From Karstenula rhodostoma CBS 690.94 (taxonomy: Eukaryota > Ascomycota > Dothideomycetes > Pleosporales > Didymosphaeriaceae), in NCBI GenBank assembly GCA_010093485.1, contig MU001498.1, positions 425,697 to 489,696 of the forward strand: 64,000 nt of DNA. Reading direction: 5' to 3'. Positions 42,868-52,523 of the stretch are shown here, piece by piece. The notes under the pieces were generated by a model, which saw nothing but the letters and a program-made list of their open reading frames with translations, made no database searches and was not told the origin of the DNA. Within the stretch, counting starts at the first letter, position 1, and every line of letters starts with the position of its first letter. The position numbers and the translations under genes are program-made.

Positions 42868-44820
42868 ATGGGCTCAACGCAGGAGAACACGGTTTTCTTG
42901 ACCGAGAAAGAGGCAGAACGGATCCGCAATACAGTCAAGGAGACCGTAAAGAAAAGCTCCGAACTTCGTGGCCATGCACGAGAATTACGGGACGCGAAAT
43001 CGGCTATCAGCCAAGCGACTGGCGCATCGCTCATGGCAGACATGGAATCTATGCAGTCGAGTGGTCGTGGAGAAACACTACCAGCCCTTGCCGTAGGACA
43101 GGCCTATCCGCCCTGCACCGTCGCGAGCGAGGAACTCAAACCTATGAAAATCAGCGAGCTCAAAATGGATACACATCATCGTGGTCGTCGGCTTCACATC
43201 AAGCGTGCTAGCCCTGTTGTTGTGCTTACGGCGCGTTCATGGACCATGGTGGAGGATGCCGAAGGCGGTGACACGGAGCGACTGGAGATGAGTCTTCACA
43301 AGTCACGGCACGGCGAAGACATCTTGGAATATGCGAAGAACTTCATTATCAAGGAGCCATATTTTACTCTCACGGAAGATGGTGAGGCTACACTCCGTAT
43401 AGACCACCCTTCCGACTTGATCTCTTGCAGCGATGCGCTCACTGGGAAAACCTTTCCGAGCGCTAAGGCAGCAGAGAAGTTCGCCACAACGTGTAAGAGT
43501 GGCGGGAATGATGAGCTCAAAAATGGCGACCTGGCAGCGGCGCACGAAAAGTATACCGACGGCTTGGCCGTCGCGAGACAGGACATCGTTTCGCAAACAA
43601 ATCCTGATCTCGCCCGAGACATTGCTCGTAATCGGGCTCTCGTCAACCTTCGCTTGAATCACTTCGACGAAGCCATTACGGACGCGAAAGCTTCTCTCAC
43701 AGGCAGAGACGACCAAAAGTCAAAGGATCTTGACAGTAAAGCGTACTACCGAGCTGGGTCCGCTGCGTACGGTCTCGGTCAGTATGCCGAGGCAAAAGAG
43801 TTCTTCGAGGAGCAACTGAAGCTTGCACCAACCGATAAGGATGCGAGCACATATTTGAAGCGGATAGCGGTGCGGATTCGCGAGCAACAGACCGGAGCGT
43901 ACAACTGGAAGAAGCTGCGGGCAGGTCTCTCGAAAGCTCGGCCACATGCGGATGCCGCGAGTTTCATCGCCAACGTCAAGGTTGAAGATAGCCAAGGTCG
44001 TGGGCGTGGCATGTATGTCACTCGCAACATACCTGCGGGAGAGGTGGTCATGGCTGACAAAGCTTTCCACGTTGTATGGGGCCACGACAAAGAGGCCTTG
44101 ACGGCAATGACCTACGATGTGCGCGACGATCGAATCAGGGTACAGCCTGTAGGTCTGAGCAAAGCGATAACACAGAAGCTTCTCGGCAACTCCTCTCAGA
44201 TAGAGAGAGTCATGGATCTCTTCGGCGACTACGAAGGCGACGGCAAAAAAATCTTCCGAACCGAAGACGGTCCCATTGTCGACACTTTCCGGATACACGA
44301 CATAGTTTCTCGCAACGGCTTCGGGTTGGGAAACCAATACGGAGAAGAAAGCGCACGAAACGCGAGTACTGGCCTCTGCACATGGGCAGCATACATCAAC
44401 CATTCCTGCGTGCCCAATACCAGCAAGGATTTCGTCGGCGACCTGATGGTCCTCCGCGCCACACGTTCTCTCAAGGCGGGCGAGGAGGTCTTCTTCAGCT
44501 ACGACGAAAACAGCGATTACGACGCACGACAGGCAGCTCTGATGACTACATGGGGGTTCGAGTGCAACTGTCCACTCTGCGCTGCAGGGAAGGCTGATGA
44601 ACCCGCTGTGCGAAAGAAGAGGGCAGAGCTGGCAGAGCAAGCGGAGCAGTTCGTCCGCAATGAAAACTGGCCAGATGCAAAGAGACTCACTATCGCGAGT
44701 GCGCAGAGGCTTGCGAAGGCTATAGACGACACTTACGACAACGAGCGGTACAAGGATGTGCCTCGCTTGGCTGGGCGGACCATCCAGGAGTGGATCATGA
44801 AGGCGAGCTCGAGGAAATAA
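42868..44820 (+). CDS. TPR and SET domain protein (putative lysine methyltransferase)
   Basis: A single exon encodes 650 residues from ATG 42868. An N-terminal coiled region (TEKEAERIRNTVKETV) is followed by a small β-rich segment. TPR-like helices come next (NDELKNGDLAAAHEKYTDGL, then ARNRALVNLRLNHFDEAITD, then AGSAAYGLGQYAEAKEFFEE). The SET domain starts at GRGRGMYVTRNIPAGEV, with the cofactor and active-site motif CTWAAYINHSCVPN, then AGEEVFFSYDE with the catalytic-site Tyr. A post-SET cysteine group CNCPLCAAG follows. This is the layout of fungal SMYD/SET-TPR proteins, which methylate lysines. The substrate is not known. The frame is open upstream to 42700 with only a GTG, so a slightly longer product from an upstream exon is possible. 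Confidence 0.88.
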   Translation: MGSTQENTVFLTEKEAERIRNTVKETVKKSSELRGHARELRDAKSAISQATGASLMADMESMQSSGRGETLPALAVGQAYPPCTVASEELKPMKISELKMDTHHRGRRLHIKRASPVVVLTARSWTMVEDAEGGDTERLEMSLHKSRHGEDILEYAKNFIIKEPYFTLTEDGEATLRIDHPSDLISCSDALTGKTFPSAKAAEKFATTCKSGGNDELKNGDLAAAHEKYTDGLAVARQDIVSQTNPDLARDIARNRALVNLRLNHFDEAITDAKASLTGRDDQKSKDLDSKAYYRAGSAAYGLGQYAEAKEFFEEQLKLAPTDKDASTYLKRIAVRIREQQTGAYNWKKLRAGLSKARPHADAASFIANVKVEDSQGRGRGMYVTRNIPAGEVVMADKAFHVVWGHDKEALTAMTYDVRDDRIRVQPVGLSKAITQKLLGNSSQIERVMDLFGDYEGDGKKIFRTEDGPIVDTFRIHDIVSRNGFGLGNQYGEESARNASTGLCTWAAYINHSCVPNTSKDFVGDLMVLRATRSLKAGEEVFFSYDENSDYDARQAALMTTWGFECNCPLCAAGKADEPAVRKKRAELAEQAEQFVRNENWPDAKRLTIASAQRLAKAIDDTYDNERYKDVPRLAGRTIQEWIMKASSRK

Positions 44821-45249
44821 TCGGGAAATGGGTCGATGTAGGACGCAATGCAGTTGGCGATGGAAGCACAACTGCAATTTACGCCTGTTCCGATCCTGTG
44901 GTGCTGCGGCCCATCGGAGTTCACCACAAAACGTCGAGTCCGGACTCGCCTAAGGATGGTGCGACATGGGGCCCTCAACACAGCCCTCCGATCTTTGCAA
45001 GCGATCGATGTTCGTTTAGGTCATGGTATGCGAGTGGAGTGAGCAATCCTCTTCACCGCGGCGCCGTAACAGGCATGAGTTATGACAGCCTCCGTTATGT
45101 GCATATAACGTCGATTCTATGAAAAGGGTATATATTGCCAAATATCATGAACCAAACTCCGATGTTCCAATGCATAATGCGAATATCTAAGAATGCGCCT
45201 GGTAATCCCAACCGCCAAGCAATCATTTAAGACTCCATCCTCTATGCGT
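44821..45249. other. Convergent intergenic region
   Basis: This holds the 3' ends of the SET and RTA1 genes. No gene or repeat copy was recognised. Confidence 0.4.
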
Positions 45250-46303
45250 TTAATAATTCCTCTCGATCAACTCAATCTTATCCGTAGGCCCCGTATCACC
45301 ATGCTTAAAAAAGCGATATCCCTTGCCCGCAGGAATCCACAGATCGTCGAAAATCCGCCCAGGATGGAACGCCGTCATCATCATAAGAGCAATAATGATC
45401 AGCGGACCCTCGAAGATCATAAACGTGACCTCATCGTTGGCAAGGTGACTCTGGAACCCATCCCAGAGCTCAGCCACACGGTACACACTCCGGATGAAGA
45501 TAAGCAAGGTAGCCACGAACAGAGTCCACTGGAACCAGCGGAAGCTGGGGTCCGCGCGGAGGCTTTCATACAGCGGGGCCTGCCCGGTGAGGTTGCCTGT
45601 GCTCTTGGCCTTGCGCACGCGCAGGGCGAAGTCGCCCCAAAGCGCGAAGAAGATGATCATGGAGATGATCTGGGAGATCAGGCCTGCGATCATGATGTGG
45701 ACGCCGAGGTCTCTGCTGCTGGTGGTGTTTGCCATGGAGGCTATGGCGCCGCCGATGGATTGTAGGATGAGGGAGAGCAGGTCGCAGCCGATGAAGATGT
45801 AGGTGTACATTTTGGGCTTTATGCGGGAGTAGTCCGCGCCGACGGTTACTATGACACGGCTGAGGCACAGGTAGATGCCACCGGTCAGAAGGGCGGGCGC
45901 GACTGTGAGAGGAACTAGGTATCTGACGCTCGTTAGCACACTATGGATATGGGTACGGAAATGGTGTAGCTCCTTACATGAGAAAGTTGTTCATGTCGAA
46001 AGGGTTGTTGTTCAACATCAAGCGACCGCCATATCCGACGATCTCGCCGAAAATCCCCAGGCAGACCGCAGTCATGTAGGTCCACGTCTTCTTGCGGATG
46101 CCGAAGAAGAGCTGCATGAAAAGCAAAATGATAAAGCAGACACCGTAGATCGTGTTGCCCGCGAAATTCGGCTGATAAGTGATGATGGCCATGTCGAGGG
46201 GACACACCCCGACCTTGCAACGCATCGGTTTGTGTTTGGCCGCAGCGGTGCTATTCTTTGCGGCCTCGCGAACCACGAGGGTCAATAGCTCTCCGGCATC
46301 CAT
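45250..46303 (-). CDS. RTA1-like seven-transmembrane protein
   Basis: Two exons, 46303-45978 and 45922-45250, encode 332 residues. The 55-base intron splits an Ile codon and joins NNNPFDMNNFLIYLVPLTVA. About seven hydrophobic segments are seen: TIYGVCFIILLFMQLFF, MTAVCLGIFGEIVGYGGR, APALLTGGIYLCLSRVI, IFIGCDLLSLILQSIGGAI, HIMIAGLISQIISMIIFFAL, TLFVATLLIFIRSVYRVAEL and FEGPLIIIALMMMTAFHPG. GADYSRIKPK, the glutamine in LILQSIGGA and RSVYRVAEL are RTA1 (lipid-translocating exporter) family marks. Relatives confer resistance to aminocholesterol-type or sphingoid toxic lipids and sit in the plasma membrane. The exact role here is unknown. Confidence 0.92.
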
Positions 46304-47548
46304 CGTGTGTGATAAAGAAAGATCAAACGAGTGTGGTTAAACGAGTGTGGTTGGGGTTGGTGTTTCGAGAAGGCCTGAGCACATAGGTATATGTATGAGC
46401 TCTGGCAAAGTTCCTAGCATGTCGCACGACGAAAGGACGCAAGGCCTAATTCGGAGAATTGCGTAGGAGCTAGATCTAGGAAGACCGTCTCGCGCGTACA
46501 GCGTAGAGTCCGATCAGGCCCCCATTTTAGCCCCCGACTCCCGGGTTAAGAAACCCTGGCATTGCTACGTCCAGGTAGAAAACACACAGCCAACAATAGC
46601 GGAGAATGAATTTCTCGAAGTCCTACCGTCCAATTATGGGGATTACAAGATCGAACTTGGCGCGTTCTTGGGTGCTTTGCTGCACGTAAGCGTGCAGTCG
46701 GGCTGCTTACGGAGCGGAGATTATGTAGAAACACCGGTGCGTAAGGCTCAACAGTAGATCGTTGACTGGGAGCTACCAGCACAAAAGACATGCCGCCGAT
46801 ATTGTTCTATCCGAACAATGAGGTACCTGGTGTGCGATTCTGAGAAACACTTTGAGTTCTACTTCGAATACATTTTGCGAAAACCACCTGGGCAGACACC
46901 ACGCTTTCGATAGGCAACACTCGCACATTCGACTTCACAGGTCTTTGCGCAACGCTTACAGCGTACAGTTTCGTTTGCCAATCTTTGCGAGCATTGTGAA
47001 AGAGGACACGAAAATCGTGGCGGAGCGTTGGTGCGGCAGTAGGAGATGACATCGGAGGTTTGAAAACCCAACCCCAAGCGGCTTGGTGACGCTAATTATG
47101 TAAGCTCGAGAGAATACTGTCAGTGTGCATTCGACATTTGGGGGAACCACACACAGCCTTCTTCACCTTATTGTGCATTTTAGTTACTACAAGTTTATCA
47201 CTGTCGGAACAACGAATCACCTACCATGTTAGGTCAAAGCCACAGTCCTGAAATAACACATTATACCATGGTACTCAAAATCTTCCAACGCCTGGATACA
47301 GGAGAATTGCGTTTATTTACCCCCTAATGATTGATGTTTGCAGATTCAATGTATTGTAGGTATATAAGACACCCCACCCCGCCATCATAGCGTCTGTTGA
47401 AGGTTACTGCAACCAGATCGGGCACGTTGAGTTCCCTCACGACTTTCCAGGCCTCCTCAAGATGTTCACCGCATCAATTTCTCTCTCTTGCTGTATGACG
47501 CGGAGTACAATGTTCCGGTAGCCGTCAGTATACGTGTGCTGTACGCCA
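46304..47548. other. Gene-free gap
   Basis: No gene is supported. Short open frames at 46546-46791 and 46807-47077 (minus) have no recognisable feature. A weak copy of the GGTACTCAAA motif is at 47262-47290. Confidence 0.4.
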
Positions 47549-48234
47549 TCAGGCCGATGGCTTCAAGGGCTCCCGTATCATCAAAGGCGCGGTGAAGGTC
47601 TTATCTCCGCCAAAAGGTATCATGTCGCATTCGAAGGTTTCTGCATCCTTGAATCCATGTCTGCCATACAGAATATGGCCTGCATGGCTTGATTCCAGAT
47701 AGGTCGGCAGACCCAGTTGGTCTGCTCTTTCGGTCCCCCATTTCAACAGTGTACTGGCCACACCGCGTCTCTGATACTTGGGTTCGGTATGCAGCATGTG
47801 CAAATCTGCGCTTGTTAACTAATGCTGCTTAAACACCAAAGCCCGGACGTACATATATGTGGTTTCGTGCCCATGATCGCTTTCTTCCGGAGAACGAGAC
47901 CGCCGAAGAAAGCCTGGCATGCCGCTTCGTTCACTCCGGGCCCTGATGGCACTGGACGTCCCGCGGATGAAGTGACGTCCTCGGGTGTTTTGTAGATGTG
48001 GTATTTCGCGAATCCCATTTGATCGCCCGTCTCTTCATCGACAGCTATCAGGAGTTGACATGTGGGGTCGTTCTTGCGGAGGTTGATGATCTGATTGGTT
48101 CTTGCCTCGACGGGTGGGACTGCGAAGGGGCCAGGAAAAAGCAAAGAGGGGCCACCAACACTGTATGCATCAGCTTCCCCTTGGGCGGCGCGCGAAATGT
48201 CTGCGTCTGACGCCTCTTTTATTATGATACCCAT
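47549..48234 (-). CDS. GNAT-family N-acetyltransferase
   Basis: Two exons, 48234-47853 and 47805-47549, encode 212 residues. The 47-base intron splits a Tyr codon (T|AT) and joins KPHIYLHMLHTEPKYQRRGV. QRRGVASTLLKWG is the acetyl-CoA-binding motif A (Q/R-x-x-G-x-G/A). LESSHAGHILYGRHGF is the motif B region of fungal GNATs. The N-terminus, IIIKEASDADI, is the usual first strand. The C-terminus ends with an aromatic and charged segment without other domains. Substrates in this group are mostly unknown small molecules. The intact fold and clean splice make the call firm at family level. Confidence 0.9.
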
Positions 48235-48422
48235 TGTTGACTTCTTTGTGGAGTTTGTAGACAGCTGGCTGGATGGTCCTCAGAAAAGACCATATATGGT
48301 GCTAGGCGCCTGGATAGGACTAGCACCGCATCCTCCGCCCTTCTGACTCACGCCCTTAGACTGAGCTGACAGCGACAAATCGGTCACACGGAATACTCCT
48401 CAGACGTTTGGTTCGTAGTCGC

Positions 48423-49986
48423 TTATGACGGATGCTTGCTTCCGATTTCTTCCTCGAAACGACCAATTCCTAGCTGTGGCGAGTGCAATTCCTGCCAGAA
48501 TCGCCATACTTTCTGTTCCATTGAATGACTTGACCATATGAACGTCTTCAGTACTTCTAAGAGCTGGTTCCAGTCATCGGAAAAAGCGCCCAGTAGATCG
48601 TGACAGCGAGTCCAGATCATCTTGATGGCTCGCGATCTAACTTTATTCCGTTTAGCCATGGCTCCACTCACAAACAGAAGCCACATTAACAAATTCTTAT
48701 AGCGATCTTTCTTCCATCGTGGGTCGCTCTGCGTCTTGGTCAATAGAGTCATAACCTGCGTAGCGCACCATTCCGGGATGAAACAGCCTTCCCAGATACC
48801 GGTGGACAGGTTATAAGTGACAAAGAATGACGCAAAAATGCATGCTTGGAACAGGTGGTCCTCATTATTGGAGCCCCTGTTCTGGCTCAGCAGGTCAACC
48901 AAGCGGGACTCTATGCGATACTGGAAGTTATCGATGGGACATTCTTGAAGTGGAAGAGCTCCCGGGCTACAGCGTATATCGACCAAGGTGCAAAGCGCGT
49001 TGAGATCAACTATGATCTCTACAAATTCTTCAGGGAAATCAGAGATAACTCCCGCGAATCCCAGAGGTACGAATGATCCTGGGGCCGAGGACGGAAACGT
49101 CTCGCGGCTGACCTCTTCGTAGTCTCGATGAGAAAGAAGGCGAGTCGTGCCAACGAAGAGACACGAATAAAGGTCCTGCCAGAAGAGCGCTCGTCTGATC
49201 GCATCTGAGATTGGAACGTTCGATGTCTTGGTCAGTTCCATAACGTTCTTAACGGCACTAAGATGCGTTGGTATGCTGCTCGCGTTGGATCCGTCCACTC
49301 GGTACTAAAGCACTAATTAGGTTTGTTTACAAGATCAATGTGTGACAGTGATATGTACTTCATAACCGATGATCATCAGCATAGCTGTTAGTGTTGATAC
49401 TGACGGTATCAGTCCCGGGTCGGACATGCGATGCCTCAAACTACGAAGCGTCGCGCCACGATGCGTCAGGCATTCTATATTGGGAACATTCATGTTCGCA
49501 GCCAGTGTCAATGCAAGTGAGAGCGCATGGAACATCGAAGGATCCGATAACGCGCCTCGAAATACATCGTCCAAGCCCTCAAAGAAGATCTTTCCAGCTT
49601 CTTCAACGCAGAACACCGGTTCGCCGGCAGAGCGCGCACTCTCTGAAAGGGATTAGTACGGGATGATCACGATCGTACACATACGAGTACTGACTCAATG
49701 CCATCAACGATCTCAGACGTTCGCCATCGCCCGGCAGAGAGTCAAATGGATCAAGTCGTCCGCCTGCAAGAGGCTTGGCGATGACCATCGCAGGGCTCGG
49801 TCGCACATCCAGTCTCAGCTTTCCGGTCTGTGGGTCGATACCACTGGTCACGAAGTTCTCGTTCCTCTTCGCTTCTTCCTCCCGCTTGTTCAGCATCGCG
49901 TTGCGGATGGCGTGCTGCCGTATGCGCTTCTGGCGCTGCCGGTCGCGCATCTCGTGCGGATGGTTGATTGTCACGAACTGGAACAT
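48423..49986 (-). CDS. Fungal regulator-like protein (Fungal_trans_2/DUF3468-type), no zinc cluster
   Basis: Exons are 49986-49695, 49642-49359 and 49304-48423. They sum to 1,458 nt, or 485 residues. The N-terminus is MFQFVTINHPHEMRDRQRQK with a basic stretch RIRQHAIRNAM. This start recurs in fungal proteins that resemble the regulatory half of Zn2Cys6 factors but lack the DNA-binding cluster. The rest is helical, with FHALSLALTLAANMN and ALFWQDLYSCLFVG, as in the Fungal_trans_2 family. Intron 1 uses a GTCAGT donor, which is unusual, but it is the only choice that keeps the frame (MALKSARSAGEPVFCVEE). Intron 2 restores MLMIIGYEYRVDGS. Function is unknown. A role in secondary-metabolism regulation is often assigned by annotation only. 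Confidence 0.78.
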
Positions 49987-50535
49987 CGTGCTGGTCCCGT
50001 CTTAGTCTTGATCGTGGGGGCTCCTCTTGGTGATGGAATAGGAAGGAAGACGTTTCCCAAAGTTACATGCTTGGCCGCGCTGACTCCCACTAGTGCGTAA
50101 TTGGTATGGATCCGTATGTTCGCGTGTATCGCCTTGTGAGTGGTCGGTTGGTTGATCGTGCTTACATCTTGTGGGAACATACCGATTTGCGTATGAAAGA
50201 CGAAGGGTGGAGATATCCCAGTGTGTACCTAAAACAGTATGACACTTACTGTTGATATTTGATGGTGGTTAGGCTTTCGAAGAAGATGCGCACCGTATAG
50301 AATGGCCAAGATAGAAGGCACGCCAACGCTTTTGGCCACTTCCCCGCCATCCTCTCTTCCGACCTCAACATCACGTATACTAAATATAACCAAAGACAGA
50401 AATAATCACATAGCTTCGAGATTTTCTTCTGTTGCATTATTCTTTTATTATGAAGGGATGATGACACGTGCATTCTGAAGCCGTAGATCAGCCTGAATGG
50501 CCACAACGGACGAGGTATAACAGGCTAGAGCTGCA
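49987..50535. other. Divergent intergenic region
   Basis: This lies between two divergent genes and is AT-richer near 50390-50460. No gene or repeat was found. Confidence 0.4.
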
Positions 50536-51273
50536 ATGCTGAAGCGCTTGCAAGCCAACACACTGTGTATCAGAGAAATGGCAACGCAGAATCCATTTTA
50601 CGTCCTTATCTTCAGCAAGACATCTGGATACCGGCACGACTCCATACCAGCCGGCATCGCCTCCCTACAACAACTCGCGGGCCAAACATCACGATTCACC
50701 GTCACAGCAAGCGAAGACGCGTCAGCCTTCACTCCTGACAGTCTATCCAAGTACAGAGTCATCGTTCTACTGCAGACCATCGGCAACATCTTCTCCCAAG
50801 ACCAGCTCGACGCGCTGAAGCATTTCGTCCGCGCCGGCGGCGGCGTAGTCGCTATCCACGGCGCAGCAGCCGGAATAGCAAATGACGCATGGTACGGGAA
50901 GCTAATCGGCGCGCACTTTGCCCAGCATCCGCCTCACGAGCGTGGCACTGTGCTGGTCGAAGAGGCGAATCAGGACCACTTCATCATGAACTGCTGTGGC
51001 GGCCGGAAAGGCTGGATGGACGAGTGGTACAACTTCCACTCGCATCCGCGGGAGAATGGAAACTTGAATATATTGCTCAGAGGGGATCCGAGGTCGTTTG
51101 AAGGCGGGAAGCATGGGGATGATCACCCGCTGGGGTGGTGTCAGGAGTTTGAGGGTGGGAGGGTGTTTTTCACCGCGTTGGGGCATTTTGAGGACGCGTA
51201 TCGGGATGGATGGTTTGTTGGGCAGATTGGAAGGGGTATCTTGTGGGCTGCTCGGCAGGAGGATATGAGTTGA
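50536..51273 (+). CDS. ThuA-like (trehalose-utilisation family) protein
   Basis: A single exon encodes 245 residues from ATG 50536, or 231 from ATG 50578. The latter gives the more typical start, MATQNPFYVLIFSKTSGYRH. The ThuA fold belongs to the class I glutamine-amidotransferase-like group. FSKTSGYRHDSIPAGI, GGGVVAIHGAAAGI, WYNFHSHPR, HPLGWCQEFEGGRVFFTALGH and the C-terminal GRGILWAA are its standard blocks. Bacterial ThuA acts in trehalose breakdown through a keto-sugar route. Fungal copies are secreted or cytosolic and untested. There is no signal peptide here, so a cytosolic location is inferred. The gene is intact. Confidence 0.9.
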   Translation: MLKRLQANTLCIREMATQNPFYVLIFSKTSGYRHDSIPAGIASLQQLAGQTSRFTVTASEDASAFTPDSLSKYRVIVLLQTIGNIFSQDQLDALKHFVRAGGGVVAIHGAAAGIANDAWYGKLIGAHFAQHPPHERGTVLVEEANQDHFIMNCCGGRKGWMDEWYNFHSHPRENGNLNILLRGDPRSFEGGKHGDDHPLGWCQEFEGGRVFFTALGHFEDAYRDGWFVGQIGRGILWAARQEDMS

Positions 51274-51587
51274 GGAGGGAACCATCGTCGACATGAACTG
51301 ATGTTCAGGATGCATAGCGTGTACAGGATATAGTGATAGGTATTCAAGATACCCAACCAAAATCGATGGCTAGGGGTAGGGTCAGGTGCAGTTCATTCAC
51401 ACAAGTAGATGTTCGTTCACAAGTTCCAGCTCCATTGATCTAAAGTGTCGCGCTCGCGCTCCAAAGAATGTAAGAAAGTATATACACAACGGAAACATAC
51501 AACTCTATCCGAAACCACCGTGTCATCCACCTCGCATCCTCATACTCTGTCCAACACACTCATCCTACGCCTCAACCCACATCTATC
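51274..51587. other. Convergent intergenic region
   Basis: This holds the 3' ends of the ThuA-like and secreted-protein genes. Nothing else was recognised. Confidence 0.35.
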
Positions 51588-52523
51588 CTAAACGCGGCGA
51601 AGGGTCTGGAACCCACTCGGCGCAGCAGCAGACCCGCTCTTGAAACCACCGAAGCCACCACTGGGCACAGGACCCTGCTCGCCACCGAACGAGGGAGCAG
51701 CGGTGGGCTTTGCGCCCGCAACGCCAGAGTGCTGGCCGCCAAAGCCGCCAAAGCCGCCCGTGGGTCGTGCTGAGCCGGATTGGCCGCCGAAGCCGGGGAA
51801 GCCTGAGTGCTGGGGACCGCTGTGGTGAGGACGGCCGCTACCGTGGGCAGCTCCTGAGGGGAACGTGCCGGTGGGACGCTCGCCTCCTTGGATGCCGCTG
51901 GCATCGGCGGCGCGGGCAGCGAAAGATGGCACGCCCGAGGGAGCAGCGCCGCCGAAGCTGTGCGTGGGACGGGGGAAATCTGAACCTGATGGTAGACCAG
52001 AAGGACGTCCAGCATGGTGAGGACGACCGCTGCCGTGCGCGGCCCCTGATGGGAACGAGGGAAAGCCCGTAGGTGCTACGCCACCAGGACCGCCGCTCGG
52101 GAAGCCAGCGCTGGGAATGCCACTCGGCAGGCCGATGGGGAACGGAGGAGCTCCCGAGCTCTCTTGACGACGCTGGAGATCAGCATCGGTCGGTGCAGCT
52201 CCGGAAGATCCAGCAGCGGAAGGGAAGCCCGAGAACTCAGGGATGTCTGTGGGACGGCTCCCAGAGTGGTGGGCAAAGCCTGACGCGCCGCTGGGCCTGT
52301 GGTGAGGGCGGCCGTGATGACCAGATGGGTGGGCAAATCCTGACACACCGGACGGGAAAGGGCCGGTAGGGTGGCCGTGGTGCCCAGATGGGTGGGCAAA
52401 GCCTGATGCGCCAGACGGGAAAGCGCCGGTAGGACGACCGGTGAATTGAGGGCGGACCGAGCCAGACTCCTGAGCAGAGGCAAAGGCGACGACGAGAGCA
52501 GCGGAGAAGATGGTGAACTTCAT
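51588..52523 (-). CDS. Secreted Gly/Ser/Pro/His-rich repetitive protein with dibasic sites
   Basis: A single exon encodes 311 residues. A clear signal peptide, MKFTIFSAALVVAFASA, is followed by low-complexity repeats. One unit is built on GASGFAHPSGHHG, repeated three times near residues 38-90. Another is built on FPSGAAHGSGRPHH, occurring twice, at about 157-170 and 220-233. Two dibasic, Kex2-like sites are visible: LQRR, about residue 118, just before QESSGAPPF, and TLRR at the extreme C-terminus. No cysteine-rich or enzymatic domain is present. It may be a cell-wall or matrix protein, or a Kex2-processed repeat protein. No family is recognised with confidence. The gene is intact and lies alone in a large intergenic interval. 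Confidence 0.82.
   Translation of the reverse strand: MKFTIFSAALVVAFASAQESGSVRPQFTGRPTGAFPSGASGFAHPSGHHGHPTGPFPSGVSGFAHPSGHHGRPHHRPSGASGFAHHSGSRPTDIPEFSGFPSAAGSSGAAPTDADLQRRQESSGAPPFPIGLPSGIPSAGFPSGGPGGVAPTGFPSFPSGAAHGSGRPHHAGRPSGLPSGSDFPRPTHSFGGAAPSGVPSFAARAADASGIQGGERPTGTFPSGAAHGSGRPHHSGPQHSGFPGFGGQSGSARPTGGFGGFGGQHSGVAGAKPTAAPSFGGEQGPVPSGGFGGFKSGSAAAPSGFQTLRRV

Noticed and set aside
43720..44877. 385-codon minus-strand open frame
   Set aside because: Exactly antisense to the well-supported TPR-SET gene; composition is that of a codon-bias shadow.
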